64,000 nucleotides of DNA from Crambe crambe (Eukaryota; Porifera; Demospongiae; Poecilosclerida; Crambeidae): NCBI GenBank assembly GCA_963924555.1, contig OZ004584.1, positions 7,997,001 to 8,061,000 on the forward strand, in the 5' to 3' direction. Below, piece by piece: positions 1 through 14,000 of this stretch. Below the pieces are notes generated by a model, which was given only the letters and a program-made list of their open reading frames with translations, did not search any database and was not told the DNA's origin. How positions within the stretch are numbered: position 1 is the stretch's first letter; each line of letters opens with the position of its first letter. The translations under genes and the position numbers were made by a program.

Positions 1-1160
1 CATACATACATAGTGAGCATGGGAAAAGTTGCTATGTGAAAATGTCCTGAAATAGTCGCTAATTGCTTTGCCATTCTAAAACATTTTTTGATGAATTCCA
101 AATGATTAGTGATACTCCATGGAAGTTCTCAACAGGTACACTTAATTCCGAGAACCAGCAGGATTAGCGTCCTGAGCACCAGCTCTTCAGGACATCTAGT
201 CAACATGCTCAGGACCTTAGTCACCACAAACATTAACAGATGGTTAGTGTCCTGATTAGAGAGGTCAGTTGTTGGTTAGTGCCACATTGCAGTGGACACA
301 AAAAAGGTGCCATTATAAATAAGGTGTCCTGTTAAGTCCTGTTGTATGGGGTGTCCTGTTAAGTCCTGTTGTATGGAGTGTCCTGTTATATGAGGTACGG
401 TGTCCTTGTAAATGAAGTGTCCTATTAAATGTGTCCTGTTGTATGGGTGTCCTGTTATATAAGGTTTCCTTGCAGATGAAGTGTCCTGGTACATTAAGGA
501 GTATCTATGGTAACTGCATGTAAAGCACATTCTCCAGGCAATCCTTTAAATTAGCATGCACATGCCGGATGCATATAAGTACATGCATGTCGTACATGTC
601 ACATGTACAGATTCCCCCTGGACGCCAGTATATGCACCAACAAAGGGTTCTTCCCTATGTCATCAAGTTTCAGGCCCTGTCACTAGTCAGACCATGCAGC
701 CATAATTGTTGACAAGCTAATGTGTAGGAATGTCTTCTCTAAACATCTCCATGCTTGAGTGAGCACGTTTCTTTGATCGCGCAAGTTGGCGAGCCCTTTG
801 TTGTAAGCGGCCCTTTGATATGCCTTCGATGTGGTGAATTAACCTTTTGATGTGGTAGGGTTGGCCTTGATGTAATAAGCTGGCCCTTTGATGTGGTAAT
901 TAAGCTAGTCTTTATCATTAGCACCTTAATTTAATTTTGTCCAGAAGTTTTTGAATGACCCCAGTGGATTGAACAGCATCACTGACTGATGTTGAACACG
1001 TTATAACTGCTGTACGAAAGCTAATCATTTCTGTATTTATTTATTCGTTTATGCTCAACCATGTGATTATGTAAACATGATCAAATCCAGCATTGATGAT
1101 TCCTTTACTTAAATATACTTTCAGAGTATCCTCCACAATATAAAGAGGGGAGAATACAAT

Positions 1161-1202
<42 letters not shown>

Positions 1203-1204
1203 AG
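1..1204. other. Non-coding: presumed upstream intron of the kinase gene
   Basis: No convincing exon is visible. The stretch ends in a CT-rich tract and an AG acceptor at 1203-1204, so at least its 3' part is an intron of the kinase gene. Positions 240-510 hold many degenerate copies of a short GTCCTGTT/GTCCTGATTAG motif that recurs through the window (1788-1870, 9895-9985, 25980-26035), which looks like a decayed dispersed repeat. The kinase N-lobe exons (Gly-rich loop and VAIK lysine) are not here and should lie further upstream. Confidence 0.6.
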
Positions 1205-1364
1205 AGCCACAGGAGGGGAACTTTTCCGTGTGATTGCCATTGACCCTCTCCCTGAGGAGAAGGCAAGGGAAGTGGTGCACCAGATTGTGGACGGAGTCCA
1301 GCACCTACACTCCCTCAACATTGTCCATCTCGACTTGAAGGTAAGGAGAAAGGGTGGGGTGGAA

Positions 1365-1425
<61 letters not shown>

Positions 1426-4400
1426 GAAGAGCTTGTTTTTCTTGTGGGAAGTACACACATGGTTGGTTTCATTCTCATGCGTTCTTCTTGTCCACCTGCC
1501 TTCTCTGCTGCCTTTCGGTACCTTGTCCTGTGTTCAAGTGACAGTGTTGGATTCCACTGAAGTGTGATCAGTGGATGCCCCAGACAGGCATCAACGCTGC
1601 TCGTGCAGGTGGAAGTGACTGACTCAACCAATTAGATTAAGCACTCTCAGAGTTGATGTTCATGAATGGAAGGAAACCTTATAAATGAGTCACCACAAAG
1701 GTTCTGCATACTAGAGCAGTGTGTCGGTCTGCTTGTCTGTATGTACGTAATGTATCAATGTGAACTCTTTTCGGGAAAAAAAGGTGTCCTGATTGGAGAG
1801 GGTGTCTTATTTGATTGGAGAAGGTGACATTCTCATTAAAGAGGTGTTCTGATTAGAGAAGCATCCTTATTAAATAACCCAGGGATAGATGGATTAGCAC
1901 ACCTGTAAGATTGCAATGAAGCACAGGAAAGTGTCAACATCCTGATAACAAAGGTGGGTTTAGGATATATATAGCAGGCTTACCTTTAAGTCTTCCCTCC
2001 TTACACGATGGAAAAGGTTGCCTGGCCTGCTAGGGAAGACCAGTAGTGCCTGCATGGCCTGCCAGGTCCCAATTAGGCGCTAATGCTTGCATAACAGTTC
2101 CCCCTCAATATTGCCCCCCAAGGCTAACCACAATTGACCCAATAGTTCCTTAAGCTCACCTGCACCTGATGTCAGTTCATTGGGTGATGTGTCTATACTG
2201 TGTGTCCGTGGCTATACCACAAGTCAGCTGGCAAGCTAGTCTCCGAGCTTTCTTGGTCTTGTTTGTGGTCAAACTGTTTCTTGTTTATAACAACTCTCAG
2301 CTGGCAGTTCCTTATCAGTACTCACTGTATTCTTCTTCAGTATATCCTTGTATTCTTACTCAGTATCTTCATGTGTAAAAATCTTCACTCAGTATAACCC
2401 TTTGTAGTCCTAGTATATCCTTGTAGCAGGTCTTGTATACTCTTTGTACACTCACTAGATAGTATATCCTCTTTGTATGCTCTTGCTAGTTAGGGTATGC
2501 ATGTAGGAGAAATGGTCACCCCTTCAGTATATCCTTTATATACTAGCTGATTAGGGTTGTATACTCTTTGTATACTAGCTAGTTAGGGTTGTATACTCTT
2601 TGCATACTTGCTATGCAGTAATTCAATCTCCTCATCAAGATATCATGAAGGTGGGGTTTAATGGCTTTCATAATCTTGCTTTGCAATATGTATCAAATTA
2701 TTCCCTCTAACTTAGGGCACAATAGATTGGGCGGGGCTTCAATTTCTTAACTATCCACTTGAAACCAATCTTAGATGGTCTTAAATTTCAAGACAAACCA
2801 TCTCTTATGTCAACAAATAAGGTTATGATGCAGTCATGATGGCTGGGTCTGGTAATCTGATATTTCTGACCTTGGGTTTGTTGAGGTTTGTCGATTTTGA
2901 GGTGGAATACGTGCATACATTGGGTCCCTGCACTTTGTCCAATTAGAAATTAGATAAGATTTCAAGCGTTAAACGTGAATCAGGACAACAAACAGGCCGG
3001 ATTTCAGCTGGACAAACAGGATTGATTAAGAAGTATTTGGTTTCGGTGTGGAGGGGGGAGAGATCATAAACTGTTGCAAAGTGATGGAAGTGTGAAACTC
3101 ATCAGTGGTTGTTATTAACAACAGTGCAGCTGCACATGCTCAGTAGAGATTTTGCCAAGCTACATCATCTCTGACTTGTAAAAGAAGGATTTTGCATAGC
3201 GCATTATCTTCAAACCAAATACCCATAAACCCAGCCCATTCAAACTATAGGCAGATGTGTTACTAACATTGTGCAAGATGTCTACCATCTCTTCCCCTCT
3301 GTTCTTGAAAAGAGATAGAAAGTCTCATGAGTCTTTGATTGACTTCCCTTGCCAGGTAAGAGGCACTCATTCCCGTCAGTGAGCCAAATTCTTCCCATCA
3401 CCACAGAAAAAATTCCAATTTCTTCAGAATCTCTTTTTTTTCAATCTGCTGTAGACGACGTGTGAGAGTGTTTGTACATAGGCATTTGGTTCAGAATTAG
3501 ACATCCATTCATCAGACGACAGTTCCTCACTTAATAGGCATCCATGCATCCTTCATCCGGAAAATGTGTGTATGTGCATGTGTCTTTGAGCCGCATGCTC
3601 TAACGAATGTCGTACCAACAGCATAATTACTCCATTCACTGATTAATTCTTACTGAGTGGAAAGGTGGAAGGCTTACAATCTAAACGAGAGGTACTTCTG
3701 AATCCTCATTCAATTTGCAATAATTCTTTTTCCAATTCTTGTAGGCTTTTTCAAAGTGAAAAGTATATAATGCTACAGCACTGGCTAGCTTATGAAAACA
3801 TTGCATCAGTGTTCATCACATCAATGTTGTGACTCAAAACTCCACTATAACATGACCAGCTTGTTAATTTTCTGTTTTAATCACACATCTATTATCGTAT
3901 TCCTGTACAGACACACAGACATTTTCACACGGCAGAAATGTTCTTTTTCCAATGCAATCCAAGCTCCCCTTACGTGAAGGAACGTTGCTAATGCCATATT
4001 TGGTCCAATGGTTCTCGCTGTCACAATGGCACTGGCCAGAACAACTGGCTCTTTCAGTTGGTAACCATGGTGCCGGAAATTGCTCACATTTCAAGAGCTT
4101 GGCTCGGCAGGAGCTTAGAACGATCGAGGCCATTCAGATTTCAGGTGTGTGATATTCAGGAGAACTACTTACCTTTTACACACATCATCTAATATGGAAG
4201 TAGATGAGTTTCTTAATAAGGTCTTCACACCTCCACTAAATAGCTCCATTATTTGACACCTTTCATAACAAAAGCATCCACTTTTCTTGTGGAGAGTCTT
4301 TAAAGAGATGTCTTTATCCTGAGCACTTAACACATTAGTGGAATACAATAATCTGTACATGAAGTGTTAGGCCCTCAACACATCTCCAACAAGAGGTCAG

Positions 4401-7400
4401 TGTATCTTTTTTGTGGCCATGAAGTGTTAGGCCCTCAAAGATTGGTAACACATCTCCACTAGAGTTAGTGTGTTCTTTTTTCTTTGTGGTGTATATCCCA
4501 TGGAAACAACTGAGCAAACGCTATGAAGAGTATTTCTAAGGTACCTGGAACATTCAGCCTAATAATCTCTACAATAATTAGCCAATTATAATTTTTCATA
4601 TTCTGTGTTTATGGGCTTCCAAGATTAGCTATGCCTTGGTTTGTGGGTTTGTGGATAACTCAGAGCCACTTGTGCAAACAAGGCAAACATTCCATGAAGG
4701 TCTCACATTTTACACTTAATTGTGTTGGTTTTTGCCGGAATGCAGCGAATGCTAAACCTCCTCGCTATCTCATAACCAAATATCTAAACAGTCCTCCTGT
4801 ATATATGTATGTATGTATGTATATTGTATGTGCCTTCGCAGGGTCTCTAAGAGTTTATCACCAAAGCAAGGCAAATTTGATCTGCTGTTGCTATGCAAAG
4901 AGTTGGCTTATTGTGTTACCAAGTGTTAAGTGACTCAGCTAGCTAGTACACATGTTTTGAGCTGGTACAGGGAGTGTGTTCTTGCAGGTGTTGGGTAGTG
5001 ACTGTTGGCTCTCTCTGGGTTTGTTATTGCTCATTTTCTTGTGGATTAGTATGGTTGGTTGGTTGGTTGAGCATTCTTTCTAAATTAGGTAGCATCTCCT
5101 TTCACTTAGGACTTTGGATAGTCAAGGTGGAGGGAGAGAGAGAGAGTGTGTGTGTGTGTGTGTTACTAGCTAGTGAAAATGACAAAGAAGATCAAAGTCT
5201 TTTGGTTCAGCTGTCGTGTCATTCTCTCTCTGCCTTATTTGCTTCCCCTAACACAATCAGGAGTAGCCACGACACACACACTCACTTAGAAACTATCACC
5301 TTTTTGAGACGAAGGTTTTTGAGTGGCACTACTGCATAAGTCCATGTGTAAAGACCAATCCTTCCCACAAAGCATCAACAGCGGAAGAAAATCAAGGACA
5401 ATGGAAGAAAGAGTTTATAAACAAAGCTGATGCGTTCCTTATTTGGAAAATTGCTAGAAAGTCAAAAGTTTTGTCTGATAAGAATTAATTAATTCAATGA
5501 GATACTCTGATTAAGCAACTCTGAGGAGTAGGTGTTCGTATGCGTCGTATCGTATCCTTTCAAAGGCTTCGTATACGCTGGCTAGTGTTACCATGGTTAC
5601 TGGCTAGTGTTACCAAGTCATTATAATAGCTGTTATCCCATTCTTTTAATTAACTTGATTAGCTGAATTAGACGAGCTATTTCTTTGACATGCTTCATTC
5701 AGTAGAAGTGTTCTGTCACGATAATAATCCAACACCATTACACCAGATTTCAAAAATAAGATTGTTAATTACTACGATGAACAAGTTATTTACTGCTCAA
5801 GACTTGGTTGTGTTGTAGCTAAGATCAACAATAGTATTCTGTAGAATTAGTTCTCATAAAATTAGCTTATGAAACAAACCACCAACGTTTCGACCAGAAT
5901 ACTCTAGCCTTCATCACCTCTATTGAATTTTTATCATGTTAGCTGAGAATAATAAGCAGAATAGTATTCTGGCTTAAAAATCAAGCTGTAATGTATTTCT
6001 AGAACTCCATTGACGTATGTTTGAAATACTCCTTTGTTCTTATCACATCAAAAAAAATTGGGGGTCCTCTCCTCCTAATTATCGAAACCATCTTATTAAA
6101 ATACATTGGGGGTCACCCCCTCCTAATTATTGAAACCATCTTATTAAAATACATTGGGGGTCCTCCCCTCCTAATTATTAAAACCATCTTATTAAAATAC
6201 ATTGGGGGTCCTCCCCTCCTAATTATTGAATAGGTGCTACATTGTGACAACTGTGAAAGTGACAGGTATGGATGAGGTGAGAATTGAAGCAATCACTAAA
6301 TTTATAACCAATCTTAACTTGGCAGCACAAAGTTATTCGATTGCCATCGTTAATCCATCCCATGTTAATTAATTCTCCCTCGTTACCTCCAGATCAGAGC
6401 CAGATTAAGCCCTCTTAGCGCAATTTGTTCAGTCTGGCTCTGTCTTTGATGGAGTCTCTAGCTGTGGCATACAATATAACGAAACTTGGCATAATCCACT
6501 ACCTGTCAATCTCATCTTTGTCATTCTGTAGATTATGGTCTAGCAGTATGGTTTTAAATAAGGAGGTGTTTTTGTATTGTCCTTAGTAACAGAGATTTCA
6601 CTATTTCCTCTCTATCAGTCTTTAACTACTCAATTCTCAGAGTCCTCGAGCCTAAATACTTATCCATGTACAGAGTCTCCCCTAAAACAGGGTGCTTAAG
6701 AGAGAATATAATTCAATTAGTGCCATAGACCCAGCCCACTTTCTTTTGAAGTTTCTTTATCCAAACAGGGTGGCCCGCCCTATACTGGGGAAAACACTCC
6801 ATGTAGAGGTGGTGAAGAAAACTCTATCAACTCTTCTTGGAGCAAAATAGTTTATATCCTACTGTAGGTTTTTATGTTGCATTGCAATTTTTTTCCATGG
6901 ACATAACCTATAGACTGCGTAGGTCACCCTTAGGCTTGATGGATCAAACAGATGAAATAAATATCACAAATTCTTCGCTACCTCTTCCAGCTTTGATCAG
7001 AGACATGAATCAAATATCCACTCCTTTTAATGCTATTAGCTTCAAGGCATTCTTGATCCTATCAAAAAAAAAAAAAAAGGTTTTTAAAAAAAAACTCAAT
7101 TCAAGATCACAGACGACTCATTTCACTTGGAATGTTTGTCATTGTAGGAATGTAACAGGCATGCAGTTAACATGCAGTTTCCATGTACTTAAATGCACAA
7201 TATTGCATGAAGTTGCATGCACAGCCATACTGTTGCCATGCATAATGTACTTGACATGCACATATTGCACGCAGCTGCCATGTACTTACATGCACTTTAC
7301 ATGCTTATATCACATGTCACTAGGCACATATGTACATGTGCCTTTTGTTTACATTCCATGTCTTCCTTGGTGCTCTATTTGGCCTTTATGTGTGGGAAAG

Positions 7401-8621
7401 AATCCAAAGAGCAAACACTATTTGGCAGAGAAGGGCATCCTTACTTTTGGCATGTGAAAGTGTGTATCAAGCCCTGCATGGCAAGTGTTAACCCCACAAG
7501 TCATGGAATGTATTGAAGTCATCAATAATCACAGGGTTATCCCCACAGCATTTCCCCACAGCTGCTACAACTAGTCGTGGAATGTATTGAAATCACCCCC
7601 AAGATATGGCATTGTAGGTGATCATTTCTCCATGCATGCACACCTGCTGGAACTAGTCACGGAATGCACCCCCGGCCCCATAGTGGTGCATAATGAGTTG
7701 ATTGGCGTTAATTATACGGGTCGTACCCACCATATAGTAAATATGCAGCAGCTATCCATATGTCTCACCGACGGACGGCCTTCCATTCATGCACGACATT
7801 GCAGGATACGTGCAATTTTTGCCAGAAGAGTCTGGGAATAAGGTGCACACTGTTTGACACACATACCACACACCAAGCATGCATTGCCGGCTGGCTCTCT
7901 GATCCCGCTTGAAACTAGATCTTCTTATTGTCTCCTCCTTTAGAACCCAGAAATATTTTTCTCACTCTATTAACATGCCTCGATTTGATGGGGCAGATAT
8001 AATTAACTCTTTGATCAGAATTGCTGAGTGTGCGTTTTTGGTTGCCACGGAAACAATTTTCACAAAGGGCCACGGGTGGTTATCTTTGGTAGTGTGAAAC
8101 GTGTGAGCCACTATGTAGATCAAGGTACGTAAGTATTTCAGCATGTCTCCTTAGTGTCTGGGGGTATGAGCTGACCTAATAACTCTTATGGGGTCATCTA
8201 TGTCTTGGTCACTGTTGAATGGCTGGCAATAACTCTGCACACCTGTCAGCTGTATGTTATGAACAGAATCACATGACTACATCCAACATGCAACGTGATT
8301 TCCGTGCAGAGAATTATATATTTCTGTCCTTGCACAAATTTGGACAAAGTGGCAAAGTGAACATGCTTTGGCCAGTCTGACATGGAGACTTCAAGGGCAA
8401 GAGCATACTAACTGGAAGGTCACGAGACAAATCTTCGTGTCCAAACAAATGCTCGAGCTCATGTCAGAGCTAATCAAGTCAGAGAATTGATGTAATGATA
8501 TGTGGAGAGATCCTGCCTTTTTTTGGTGAAAGTTTGGTAGAGATGAGTGGGTGGGTGAAGACACATATAGGATGTTGCCAAAGAAACCAAATATGTTTGA
8601 ATCCTTATAAGTGACATTCCA

Positions 8622-8689
<68 letters not shown>

Positions 8690-10954
8690 CCTGCAGCCTG
8701 AGAATATCCTGCTGTACCGCAAGGGGAACCTGGACATCAAGATAGCCGACTTTGGCCTGTCGGTGCAAGTGAAAGAGGGCCAGGAAATGAAAACACTGGT
8801 GGGCACTGCAGAATATGTCTGTAAGTATTCAAACTACAATCCACGTACAAAAAACAAGGCTTCACAATTTTTTCAAAAACCATGAAAAAATTTTCCCATA
8901 TAAACCCACTGTAATGTGCCTGGAAAATTGTCTATGGAATTTTATGCAAAAAGGTCAAGTAATTCACAACTTACGCTCTAATGTTCTCACTTATCTCCAT
9001 GGTGACCCAGTTATTTCGCTAGCAGGTTGGCATGGCAATGACAATGGTCAACCCTATCATGATTACATGTGGTGTGGTAATACAATCCTGAATGAAGGGT
9101 ATCGGATAATGAAGGGTATCAGACAATGAAGGGTATCGGATAATGTCAACATTATTATCACATCAAAGAACCATATAACTGGCAAAAGAAAAAATATTAC
9201 CTTATTTGCCCCTAGCCGTTAACATGACTTTGAGAGTTACCTTTTCTTCCCACCATTCTCCTCCCCCCCACCAATTAAAACTTATCCTATCTTCACCAAA
9301 TATAAAATTTCAGCTCCTTCTTCCTCACTGTAGAAACAGTCCAATATTAGTGAACCTTACCTAAAAAGCAATATTATTAATTAAATTGAGCCAATCAAAG
9401 AGGTGAGATTTTGCTTTCTCTATGTGTCTGTGAGACGATGTATTGGTCTGCTCGATTTGGACGGAGTTTAGCCCCCAGTGCCGAGTCCAATGCGAATTGG
9501 AACTAATTGAAGAATTTCCACATATTAGCATTGTTTGTAGTGCCAACTTAATGAGATTTATGGCTTGTAAACAAGGCCACCCATTGTCCTCTGTTGCCTC
9601 ATTCCTCGCATTCCTGCCTAATTCCAACAAAGTCCAAGTTCCACCGATAACCCTCTCCTTGCACCCAGCAATGGCCCCCATAAAAGGAGTTAAATACATC
9701 ACACTCTGTGGACAATTTGCTAACTCAATCATCTATTTGATTATCTTGAATCTTAATAATGTATTATAAATCGTTTTTTCCAATTCTGCAGCTCCTGAGA
9801 TTTTGAACTTTGAACCTTTGAGCATTTTTACAGATATGTGGTGAGTTTATATTGATCAGGACATTTCATACATAGCAATAGATAAATTCACCCCTGAAAT
9901 GAGGACACCCTCTAATCAGGACACTATAATTAAGGCACCTCTTTTCATTAAGGCTACTTTTTGGCTGTAGAAGTGTCCTCGTTTTTGGGTCCTCTGTGAG
10001 AGTTAAAAGGGAAGGGAAAACTGAAAAGTGTTCCATTTTCAACCTCCACCCTCTTGGCTCAAGGAATTTCCCAACATGTGGGAAGGGATGCTTGACAAAC
10101 GAAGACATTTCATCCCAGTGCAAAATCTCAAAAAGTCTTACTTGAAGCCTTTAGCTAGTAAAATGTCAAAAATTCTTTGGTGCTCAATTGGTGAAACATA
10201 CAAACAGTCACCTTCTGTTAGTATGATAAGAATGGCCATTCATTTGATGGTTTCTTTATAAATAAACAAAATTCTTTATGAAAATCTTCTAAAATTAGCA
10301 CACAATAGTCACATATTTTATTTATAAGTAAACAAAACAGAAACTTCTATAATTAGCACATGGACATTTCTCACCATACAATACACTTGGGCAGTAAAGT
10401 GAGTGTAAATTCATAACATTGCATCATACTGTGTCTGTCTGTCCGTCCGAGCAATCCTAAGTGAGAATAACTAGTGCAAAGATTTGACAATTGCTACTAA
10501 ATACCCCCAGAATGTTTCTTCTGGGAAAGCTTCTTTCATAAGAATGTTTACCGTCTGGTTAGTGTCTATCAGGGTTCCACTTAATATCACGTCCCTTGGC
10601 ACGGATTAATGAATCTTCATAATAGTGATATATACTGTGGCCATGGCAACTGGCCTTAGTATGCTGAATTGCTAGAAGGTTCCATATATAGACATACTCA
10701 CTTTCAGAATGTTGGGTCCACACTGCAGGATTAGGAGAGCTTCAGATTGCATTATTCACTAATTATCCACACCTAGCAACACTTTAATTTCCAATTCCAA
10801 GACAAGATGCTTGCACATCTTGAGACTGAAAACTGTCAAGTGATGTTTTTGACAACATCTAACTTAATGCAAATTTCTTGAAGATCCCATAAATGAATTA
10901 ATTCCATACTATGGGCTCTTCTCAATTGCAAATATATTGTATGTGTACTTATTT

Positions 10955-11023
<69 letters not shown>

Positions 11024-14000
11024 GGAGCATTGGAGCCCTCACCTATGCATTGTAAGTCTTCATACAATAATTATATACTCCATAAATAAATCCTATTCAC
11101 AATATCTCCCCCTGTTTGTCAGACAGACTGTCTCAGTCTGTGTGTGGTCAGTTCCCAGTCCAACACACACCACTAACATAATGATAGATTACACCTGGTA
11201 TTATTCAGTTCTGGTTGTCTGAAGTGGCCAAGCTCCATCCTTATAAAGACTTGATCTTTGACTTTTTTTCTTTGCTTGGGTGACGGCCTAAAAGCATTTT
11301 ACAAATTTCTCAAGAAAACTGCTGAATTTAGTCTCTGGATTCAGTCCAGTCATGTGGGGCAGAGTTTTTGAATTTTTCTCCAATAGTTATGAACTTTTTG
11401 TAACAGGAATATGCAACAGTTATGAGTTTAAAAGGTGCAAGCATCTTCTTGAAATGGTTGGCATTTCTGCAACGTGTATATCTCTTCAACTAATAAGATT
11501 GGGACAATTAGATGCCCAAATGATCCGGGAATGATGAAAAATTGGGTACCTGCTCCACTATCATAAACGATTTCATAAAAGGGGGAAAAGTTTTCAAAAA
11601 TTGAAATGTAAACACACCAATACTGTTTTTGTTGTTATTTTTTTGTTGTTTTCGTTTTTGTTTTTCATCTATTTTCCCTCTCTCTCCCCCTCCCCCTCCA
11701 GATTGACGGGCTACTCCCCCTTCCAGGGAGAGACTCACCAGGAGACCTTCCTCAACGTGTCACAATGTGACTACGACTTCGACGATGAGGTGTTTGACTC
11801 CGTCTCCCAAGAGGCTAAGGACTTCATTGAAAAACTCCTCATCATGGCACCAAGGTATGTGTATGTATGTTACTTACATACAGACAGATAGGGGGCAATA
11901 CCGAAGATATAGACATACATACATACAAACAAAGCAGGGGCTGGATGGAGGGGGGAGATATTTGGGCCCCTTGCAAAAAAAATTTTTTTGTTATAATTCA
12001 TGCTTAAAATCTCTTTACCTTATTTGGGAATGAGTTGTGTGGTATTTTTAACGAGATTTTGATTGCAATGGAAATGAAGCATGTGTCCCATTAGCAACAA
12101 AACGTGTGAAGTCGACAATTTCAAGAAAAATCCTGAAGGACAATCTGTCTGATATTTTTAGAGACTGTAGCCACACCTGTTTCATTATTGGCTCCTCCTA
12201 TATTTCTAGGAGGCGAATGTCAGCTGTTCGATGCCTAGAACACCCATGGATGAAGGCCAGAAAGGCCAACCTCAACAGTTCCACTTCCTCGTTGGACTCT
12301 GCCCTCTGTATGGACTCCCCTTCCTCTGTGGAGCCGTCCCCTGCTAGCTCCACCTCTTCCTCATTCAGCCCCGCCCCTTCCTCCACCACATCACATACCC
12401 AAACTGCTTCAAGTAAGCACAGTCATACTATAGTGGTTTCTACGATAACTACAGTCATACTAATAAGTCGTATACTATAGTGGTTTTAATGATAACTACC
12501 CTTTACCTATTATTGGCTCTATCCCAATTTTATTGGAACCAGAACCCAGCCTTTTATCCTTTATAGAGAGGCTGTCCTCTTGTCATCTTTTTCAGGGTGT
12601 CCTTTATCAGAGGTCCCACTGTATTATATTTATTGTTTTGTCCTATTCATTGCCCATTTTCAGCCTCAACAGTCACTACCTCTTCCTCACCTCCGTATTC
12701 CCAGCCTGAGGATATGCGTAAGGTCCATGAGAAACTGAGTCAAATTTCAACCCTTGCCACCAATAAAATGACAGCTGAGCCGTTGCCTAAGCAACGCAGA
12801 GATGGGAGTCCCACCAGCACCAATTCCAGTACGAGTACACTCAAAGATGATGGCTCCATTGAATGTCTTCCATCTCTGGTGAACGAAAATGGATCAAAAC
12901 CACCTCAGGCAGTCAAAATGAGTCCCATTGAGAAAAATCACTCTTTATCATCCATGGAGGAGCCTAAATACAGACCACAGTCAGAGGTAAAGCCAATCTC
13001 AAGTGCTAGGATGGGCGATATCTCTTCTAGTAGTGAAAAACCAATCTCAAGTGCTAGTAAGATGAGCGATATCTCTTCTAGTAGTGCTGCTGATAAAGGA
13101 GTCAAAGTCGAGATGGAATTGTCAACTGACAAGCCTTCTCTTGCAAAGGAAGGAACCTTTAAGAATTCTGCTGCTAGTAATGTTAAAGTTGGTAGTGTCC
13201 ATGATGCAGATAAGAAAGATGAACTTAAAACTGAGGTGGAAGGAGTTACGAGTGCCAACGCTGAAGCAGTTGATGGTGGAAAGACGTCTTCCAGTTTACA
13301 TACCAGCCACGAGACAGGAAAACCTCGCAGTGAAACTACTGATGCTCAAAAGATCAGTGCTCCCAAAACTGACTTTGCTACCAGTACTTTCATATCTGAT
13401 TCCAGTTCCAAACTGAGTTCACGAGACATTGGAATTGGAAAGGACAAATATAAGGGCACTTTAACCGAGGAAGGTGGTTCTTACTACTCCCGTCATAGCT
13501 CTAGGACCAGCAGTCTGGAATCTGAAACAGAGAAATTCACTTCCCGTTCCACTGAAATCTTGGAAAAAGCAAACAAGATGAGTGCAAGTGTCTCCACTTC
13601 ACGTTCCAGTTCCAGAACGGGTTCACGAAATGGTTCATTGGAAGGCAAAGACTTCAAAGTTGACGCAAGCAGGACAACTGTGAATTCCATTTCACATTCC
13701 AGTTCCAGAACGGATTCACGGAATGGTTCGCTGGAAGGTAAAGATTTCAAAATTGATGATTATAAAAGCAAGAGCAAATCTTCCATTGAGAACGTGAAAG
13801 TCAAAAGCACCTTCGAAGTGCCAAAGGGTACTAAGGATTATCTCTCCAAATCTGCCACTCTTGATCGCTATACAACTCGAACTGCCAGCATCACCACCAG
13901 TACTGCAGGCACTACTTCCCCTAGCAGGGATGGCCGTAAAGATGTGGACAAGTTTGCCAGCACTAAAGACACCACCTCCCCTAGCAGGGATGCCCGTAAA

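Larger units (their letters stand above)
1341..8696. other. 7.4-kb kinase intron, repeat-rich, no supported gene
   Basis: The donor GTAAGG follows the HLDLK exon and the acceptor follows a CT microsatellite. Contents: a GA microsatellite (about 1371-1422), GTATATCC/TAGTTAGGGTT short repeats (2400-2600), four partial copies of a 48-bp tandem unit (6057-6230), CATGCA-rich tracts (7140-7330) and AT-rich unique sequence. One minus-strand open stretch at about 3966-4133 looks coding-like (see findings). I could not name it or place convincing splice sites around it. Confidence 0.5.

Noticed and set aside
276-530. 84-aa minus-strand ORF with repeated TGH motifs
   Set aside because: It is a translation of the degenerate GTCCTGTT repeat, with no start context or homology.
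1305-1631. Ser/Leu-rich ORF over a GA/CT tract (similar ORFs at 8391, 10836, 30246, 61775)
   Set aside because: Translations of dinucleotide microsatellites, antisense to or inside introns.
6021-6233. 70-aa ORF of PLLIIETILLKYIGG repeats
   Set aside because: The 48-bp tandem repeat is a multiple of three and stays open by chance. No other evidence of coding.
6837-7457. 206-aa plus-strand ORF in the kinase intron
   Set aside because: Low-complexity CATGCA-rich and poly-A sequence, no domain, and located in an intron without splice logic.
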